From Streptomyces sp. CBMA291 (GTDB lineage: Bacteria; Actinomycetota; Actinomycetes; Streptomycetales; Streptomycetaceae): DNA of 64,000 nt. The stretch's first letter is position 1. Each line of letters opens with the position of its first letter. Shown here piece after piece: positions 60,018-64,000 of the stretch. The position numbers and the translations under genes are program-made. The stretch is from positions 108,996-172,995 of the forward strand of contig NZ_MSJP01000114.1 in the NCBI RefSeq assembly GCF_014596525.1, given 5' to 3'. Under the pieces are notes generated by a model, which did not search any database, had not been told where the DNA came from, and worked only from the letters and a program-made list of their open reading frames with translations.

Positions 60018-60866
60018 GTGCGTAAGAACATCAAGCTCACCGCCGGTATCGCCACCACCGCCGCCCTCGCCCTCGGCCTCACCGCCTGCGGCACCTCCTC
60101 GGACCCCGCCGCCGACAAGGGCGCGTCCGCCGACAAGCCGCTCGTCGTCGCCGCGTCCCCGACGCCGCACGCCGAGATCCTGAAGTTCGTCAAGGACAAC
60201 CTGGCCGAGAAGGCCGGCCTGAAGCTGGAGGTGAAGGAGTTCACGGACTACATCCTGCCGAACACCGCCACCGAGACCGGCCAGGTCGACGCCAACTTCT
60301 TCCAGCACAAGCCGTACCTCGACGACTTCAACGTGAAGAACAAGACCCACCTCGTCGCGGTGGCCAACACCCACCTGGAGCCCCTGGGCTTCTACTCCAA
60401 GAAGCTCTCGTCCCTCAAGGACGTCAAGCCCGGCCAGACCATCGCCATCCCCAACGACACCACCAACGGCGGCCGCGCCCTCCAGCTGCTCGCCGCCAAC
60501 AACCTGATCACCGTCAAGCCGGGCGTCGGCACCAACGCCAAGGTCTCCGACATCACCGACAAGAAGGGCCTGGAGTTCAAGGAGCTGGAGGCCGCCACCG
60601 TGCCCCGCGCCCTGAACGACGTGGACGCCGCCGTCATCAACGGCAACTACGCCATCGAGGCCCACCTGGAGCCCACCAAGGACGCCATCGTCCTGGAGAA
60701 GGCCGACGGCAACCCGTACGCCAACATCCTCGTCGTCAAGCAGGGCGACGAGAAGGACGCCCGGGTGCAGAAGCTCATCGAGCTGCTCCACTCCTCCGAG
60801 GTGAAGAAGTTCATCGAGGACAACTACAAGGGCGCGGTCATCCCGGCCTTCGGCCCCGTCAAGTAA
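60018..60866 (+). CDS. metQ: methionine-binding lipoprotein
   Basis: A 282-residue NlpA/MetQ substrate-binding lipoprotein. The signal has the lipobox LGLTACG, with acylation at about Cys25. The binding domain begins LVVAASPTPHAEILKFVK and contains DYILPNTATETGQVDANFFQHKPYLDDFN (as one region) and AIPNDTTNGGRALQLLAANNLI, which are characteristic of the family. GTG 60018 follows GGAAAGAGG. It is the third gene of the importer operon, 93 bp after metI. Confidence 0.95.
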   Translation: MRKNIKLTAGIATTAALALGLTACGTSSDPAADKGASADKPLVVAASPTPHAEILKFVKDNLAEKAGLKLEVKEFTDYILPNTATETGQVDANFFQHKPYLDDFNVKNKTHLVAVANTHLEPLGFYSKKLSSLKDVKPGQTIAIPNDTTNGGRALQLLAANNLITVKPGVGTNAKVSDITDKKGLEFKELEAATVPRALNDVDAAVINGNYAIEAHLEPTKDAIVLEKADGNPYANILVVKQGDEKDARVQKLIELLHSSEVKKFIEDNYKGAVIPAFGPVK

Positions 60867-60930
60867 GGACCGGAACCCGGCGGCCGGCCCGGCCGCCAGG
60901 CCACCGGCCCGTCACGGCCCTCGCACGCAA

Positions 60931-60962
60931 GGCCCCCGCACCCCACCCGGGTGCGCGGGGTC
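60931..60962 (+). terminator. terminator of metNIQ
   Basis: A GC-rich stem with CCCCGCACCC pairing against GGGTGCGCGGGG (one offset G), followed by TCTT. It lies 65 bp after metQ. Confidence 0.65.
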
Positions 60963-61075
60963 TTCGCCGCGACCCGGCCACGACACCCCACCCGGCCATG
61001 CGCGGCGGCGGCCACATGCTGCATGCTGTGCCTTCACGCCCGACTCGGACGGTCCTCCTCGGCATGGAGCTGCGC

Positions 61076-61711
61076 ATGACTACCACCTTCCCGGACATCT
61101 CCATCAACACGGACCGGCTGGTGCTGCGCGCGCTCGAAGAAGCGGACGCCCCCGCCCTCGCCGAGATGATGAACGACGAACTCGTCGCCGCCTGGACCTC
61201 GTTGCCCCAGCCCTTCACCGAGGCCGCCGCCCACACCTGGATCACCGAGTACGCGCCCGCCGAGCGCGCCGCGGGCCGGGGCATCGACCTCGCCGTCACC
61301 GAGTTCCTCACCCAGCGCCTGGTCGGCGTGATCCAGCTCGGCAAGACCAACTGGCGGGTCCGCTCCACCGAGATCTCCTACATCATCGCCCCCTGGGCAC
61401 GCGGCGAGGGATACGCCTCCGAAGCCGCCCTCGCCACCGCCCAATGGCTCTTCGGCGACCAGAAGTTCGAGCGCATGGAGATCCGCACGGCCGCCGACAA
61501 CACCGCCTCCCAGCAGGTCGCCCAGAAGATCGGCTGCATCAGCGAGGGCGTCCTGCGCAACGCCTGCATAGCCCGAGCCCGCACCGAGGACGGCGACTGG
61601 ACCGAGCTGCGCACCGACTACATCGTCTGGGGCCTCCTCCCCGAGGACCTCGACGGCGTCGCCGACCAGATGGCCGAGGCCGGATACTCCTCCTTCACCG
61701 ACTGGAGCTGA
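61076..61711 (+). CDS. RimJ/RimL-type GNAT acetyltransferase
   Basis: A 211-residue GNAT of the ribosomal-protein/amino-terminal acetyltransferase subgroup. TDRLVLRALEEADAPALAEMM opens the fold, RSTEISYIIAPWARGEGYASEAALATAQWLF holds the acetyl-CoA loop (R/G-x-G-Y-A-S), and NTASQQVAQKIGCISEGVLRNA is the usual end of helix 4. The substrate is unknown. ATG 61076 has GGAG 8 nt upstream; ATG 61064 is in frame. It lies between metQ and the cobalamin gene and is probably a separate transcript. Confidence 0.86.
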   Translation: MTTTFPDISINTDRLVLRALEEADAPALAEMMNDELVAAWTSLPQPFTEAAAHTWITEYAPAERAAGRGIDLAVTEFLTQRLVGVIQLGKTNWRVRSTEISYIIAPWARGEGYASEAALATAQWLFGDQKFERMEIRTAADNTASQQVAQKIGCISEGVLRNACIARARTEDGDWTELRTDYIVWGLLPEDLDGVADQMAEAGYSSFTDWS

Positions 61712-61780
61712 GCCCCGGCACCCGGCCGAGATACGCTCTCAAAGCTTCCCACCTGCGACGACACCAGGAGACAGACCACA

Positions 61781-63016
61781 ATGGCCGACCGCGTCACGGT
61801 GATCGGCTGGGACGGTTCGCCCCTCACCGCCGCGGGCAGGGCCGCACTGTCGGCCGCCACCCTGGTGGCCGGCGCCGCGCACCACCTGACGCTGCCCGAA
61901 GTACCGCCCGCCGCCGAACGCGTCCGCCTCGGCAGCGTCGACCTCGCCGCCCGCCGCATCGCGGCCCACCGGGGCACCGCCGTCGTCCTCGCCGACGGAG
62001 ACCCCGGCTTCTTCGGCGTCGTCCGCACCCTGCGCGCCCCCGAACACGGCCTCGAAGTCGAGGTCGTCCCGGCGGTCTCCGCCGTGGCCGCCGCCTTCGC
62101 CCGCGCCGGAATGCCCTGGGAGGACGCCCGCACCGTCGTCGCCCACCAGCGCACCCTGCGCCGCGCGGTCAACGTCTGCCGCGCCCACCCCAAGGTCGCC
62201 GTCCTCACCTCGCCCGGCGCCGGACCCGCCGAACTCGCCCTCCTCCTCGACGGCGTCCACCGCACCTTCGTCGTCTGCGAGGAACTGGGCACCACCCGCG
62301 AACGCGTGTCCGTGCTCACCTCCGACAGGGCCGCCGACCACGCCTGGCGCGATCCCAACGTCGTCCTCGTCATCGGCGGCGGCGCCACCGGCACCACTCC
62401 CGCCGCCCCCTGGCTCACCGGCCACTCCACCACCGCCCTTCCGGTACGCGGCTGGGGACTGCCCACCGAGGAGTACGGCCCCGCCGCCCCCGGCCGGGAC
62501 CGGCCCGGCACCGGCGAGGACCCCTCCCTGCGCGCCGCCCAGCTCGCCCGGCTCGGGCCACGGCCCGGGGACCTCGTCTGGGACATCGGCTGCGCAGGCG
62601 GCGCCTTCTCCGTCGAGGCGGCCCGCTTCGGCGCCGCCGTCATCGCCGTGGACGCCGACCCGGCCGCCTGCGCCCGCACCGAACAGGCCGCCCGCCGCCA
62701 CGGCGCACTCCTCCAGACCGTCCCCGGCCGCGCCCCGCACGTCCTTGAACGCCTGCCCGAACCCGACGTCGTACGGATCGCGGCGGGCGGCGTCCCCGTC
62801 GTCACCGCCTGCACTGACCGGCGGCCGGAGCGGATCGTCGCCCACGCCTCCACCCGCGACGAGGCGGAGGCCGTCGGCGCCGCCCTCGCCGACGGCGGCT
62901 ACGAGGTCGAGAGCCTGCTGCTCCAGACCGTCGGACTCGACCCCGGCGACTGGTCCGAACGGGAGCGCTGCGTCGTCTTCCTGCTCTCCGGACGAAGGAT
63001 CGAGCGCTCCCCCTGA
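61781..63016 (+). CDS. cobL: precorrin-6Y C5,15-methyltransferase (decarboxylating), CbiE-CbiT fusion
   Basis: A 411-residue bifunctional enzyme of cobalamin biosynthesis. The N-terminal CbiE part (about 1-210) is a tetrapyrrole methylase with VTVIGWDGSPLT, VLADGDPGFFG and VVPAVSAVAAAFARAGMPWEDA. The C-terminal CbiT part (about 235-405) has the SAM motif LVWDIGCAGGAFSVEAA and AVDADPAACART. It methylates C-5 and C-15 of the corrin ring and removes the acetate carboxyl at C-12. TACGCT (61731-61736) may be its -10. No cobalamin riboswitch was recognised upstream. Confidence 0.9.
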   Translation: MADRVTVIGWDGSPLTAAGRAALSAATLVAGAAHHLTLPEVPPAAERVRLGSVDLAARRIAAHRGTAVVLADGDPGFFGVVRTLRAPEHGLEVEVVPAVSAVAAAFARAGMPWEDARTVVAHQRTLRRAVNVCRAHPKVAVLTSPGAGPAELALLLDGVHRTFVVCEELGTTRERVSVLTSDRAADHAWRDPNVVLVIGGGATGTTPAAPWLTGHSTTALPVRGWGLPTEEYGPAAPGRDRPGTGEDPSLRAAQLARLGPRPGDLVWDIGCAGGAFSVEAARFGAAVIAVDADPAACARTEQAARRHGALLQTVPGRAPHVLERLPEPDVVRIAAGGVPVVTACTDRRPERIVAHASTRDEAEAVGAALADGGYEVESLLLQTVGLDPGDWSERERCVVFLLSGRRIERSP

Positions 63017-63322
63017 CGAGGGACTGTCAGGGGGCGGGGTAGGCTGGCGGATTGTTGTACCACGTCCTGACGTTCGGCGATTCGTTCGGCAATGTCCCGA
63101 ATGGTTGGATCTTGTGTGTCACCGGCGTGGTACGCCCCCAACGAGGACCGCGCGACGTGGCGCAGTCCACAACCCACCGTGGCGAATCTCCCTGCCATGG
63201 AGGCCGGGGGCCGCGACAATGGACGGGCACCCGCGTGTCCTTCGTGCCGCGCGGCGCGCGCGCTCGTTCTTGTCGACGGGCGCAGGTCTGAAGGAACACA
63301 AGCGATGGGCGAGGGGTTACGC
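63017..63322 (+). other. 306-bp gap with a -10 element and long untranslated leader
   Basis: TAGGCT (63040-63045) is a good Streptomyces -10, implying a transcript from about 63052 with a leader of about 270 nt before the next gene. A TTG-initiated frame (63052-63291) reads through it but has poor codon bias. I found no cobalamin riboswitch core and no strong terminator. Confidence 0.4.
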
Positions 63323-64000
63323 ATGACGGACACCGGCCAGGTCCCTGGCGAGGGACAGCCGGAGAACTCAGGCATGGTCGAGCAGCCGGGCATCCCCGCA
63401 CCGGGCGCGTACACCTTCCTGGACCCCTCCGGGCACACCGCCGAGGACGACGAGATCCTGCTCATGCCGGGCGCCCAGGGCGCCTGGAGCGAGCACCCGC
63501 CGGGCGTCGCACCCGCACCCCCGGTCGCCGTGCCGCCCCCGCCGGCCGCACCGCCGCTCCCGAACCAGGCGATGGCCCACCCGGGCCCGCCGCACCCGCT
63601 CGTCGACCCGCTGACGGCCCCGCTCGACGCGGTGGCCCTCGCCGACGTCCTGACGGCCCCCCAGCAGACCCCGCCCCGGGGCGTGCCGGTCCCGCACCCG
63701 GGCACCCCGGCCCACGGCGTGCCCGTCGAGCAGTTCACCGGCACCCCGGCCCACGGCGTGCCCGTCGCGCCGCACGCCACCGACCACGGCTACGAGCCGG
63801 GCATCCTCGACACCGGCGCCCACGAGGCCGCGGGCCACGACCGCACGCCACCGACCACGGCTACGAGCCGGGCATCCTCGACACCGGCGCCCACGAGGCC
63901 GCGGGCCACGACACCGGCTCCGTCCGCGTGCCCCCCGCCGCCCAGACCGCGCCCCGCCGCCCGCTCCACATGGGCCCGCCGCTGCCCGAGTCCGGTGGCG
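63323..64000 (+). CDS. N-terminal part of a long Pro/His-rich protein; frame broken by a duplication (runs off window)
   Basis: ATG 63323 (GAGGGG 8 nt upstream; ATG 63305 also in frame) opens a frame beginning MTDTGQVPGEGQPENS. An acidic segment (TFLDPSGHTAEDDEILLMPGAQ) is followed by Pro/Ala/His-rich repeats (GTPAHGVPV twice). At 63770-63911 a perfect 71-bp tandem duplication shifts the frame: the first copy continues naturally into TGSVRVPPAAQ-type codons only if one copy is removed. As given, the frame stays open in a shifted register with Thr/Pro/Arg-rich residues. Adjacent to cobL, this may be the extended N-terminus of a cobalamin protein such as CobT; that is inference. Confidence 0.6.
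   Translation, partial: MTDTGQVPGEGQPENSGMVEQPGIPAPGAYTFLDPSGHTAEDDEILLMPGAQGAWSEHPPGVAPAPPVAVPPPPAAPPLPNQAMAHPGPPHPLVDPLTAPLDAVALADVLTAPQQTPPRGVPVPHPGTPAHGVPVEQFTGTPAHGVPVAPHATDHGYEPGILDTGAHEAAGHDRTPPTTATSRASSTPAPTRPRATTPAPSACPPPPRPRPAARSTWARRCPSPVA
63770..63911. repeat. perfect 71-bp tandem duplication
   Basis: Positions 63770-63840 and 63841-63911 are identical over all 71 bases compared by eye. 71 is not a multiple of three, so the unit changes the reading frame of the gene that contains it. Confidence 0.95.

Noticed and set aside
63052..63291. 79-codon TTG-initiated frame between cobL and the last gene
   Set aside because: It lacks normal third-position GC bias and family similarity and coincides with a probable untranslated leader.

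Overview
The window is high-GC (about 72%) chromosomal DNA of an actinomycete, almost certainly a Streptomyces. The evidence is strong third-position G/C bias, many GTG starts, 4-nt ATGA/GTGA gene overlaps, Tat-exported enzymes, an NsdA-type regulator and a core gene order (infC-rpmI-rplT, pheST, argCJBDR-H, metNIQ, cobalamin genes) that I remember as typical of Streptomyces. No prophage, insertion sequence, CRISPR array, tRNA or rRNA was recognised. Nearly all of it reads as conserved chromosome with small accessory inserts.

Layout. 1-1.5 kb: a siderophore-interacting protein cut by the window edge, with an iron box, and a 5'-3' exonuclease. 1.7-4.9 kb: a two-gene glycine betaine/proline ABC importer whose permease and binding protein are fused. 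5-8.6 kb: cupin regulator, periplasmic-binding-like protein, TDT-family carrier and divergent LysR regulator. 8.7-15.7 kb: a catabolic cluster (gamma-glutamyl hydrolase, APC permease, GntR regulator, glutamine-synthetase-like ligase, aldehyde dehydrogenase, short-chain dehydrogenase) fitting gamma-glutamylation-based use of ethanolamine or a similar amine. 15.7-21 kb: alanine-racemase-fold enzyme, a membrane protein coupled to a mycosin-like protease, SseB-like and DUF1844 proteins. 21-29 kb: translation block infC-rpmI-rplT, an rRNA/tRNA methyltransferase, a PAS histidine kinase and pheST. 29-41.4 kb: PP2C phosphatase, NsdA-like regulator, Nudix hydrolase, 3-hydroxybutyryl-CoA dehydrogenase, glycosidase-like Tat protein, DUF1918, DMT exporter with a MocR regulator, acetyltransferase, phosphatase-like protein, RlmG-like methyltransferase and VOC protein. 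41.7-50.7 kb: arginine biosynthesis, with argG divergent from argCJBDR, then argH after a PNPOx-like gene. 50.9-57.6 kb: TetR-MFS efflux operon, PlsC, GlpQ-like phosphodiesterase, ECF-like sigma factor, acetyltransferase and two small membrane proteins. 57.8-60.9 kb: metNIQ methionine importer behind a possible leader peptide. 61-64 kb: acetyltransferase, CbiE-CbiT fusion and the start of a long Pro/His-rich protein.

Regulation readable from the DNA: ARG-box-overlapped promoters for argG, argC and argH; a perfect 26-bp palindrome at the tetR promoter; a structured leader ending in an intrinsic terminator before infC, which appears to begin at AUC; a candidate Met/Cys-rich leader peptide before metN; and several promoters whose -10 hexamer lies 6-8 nt from the start codon, implying leaderless mRNAs.

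Oddities worth attention: a perfect 71-bp tandem duplication that breaks the last reading frame, shared start-codon bases between the divergent MocR and DMT genes, a phosphatase-fold protein without its catalytic RHG motif, and many short degenerate GC-rich tandem repeats in intergenic DNA and in the 5' parts of some genes.
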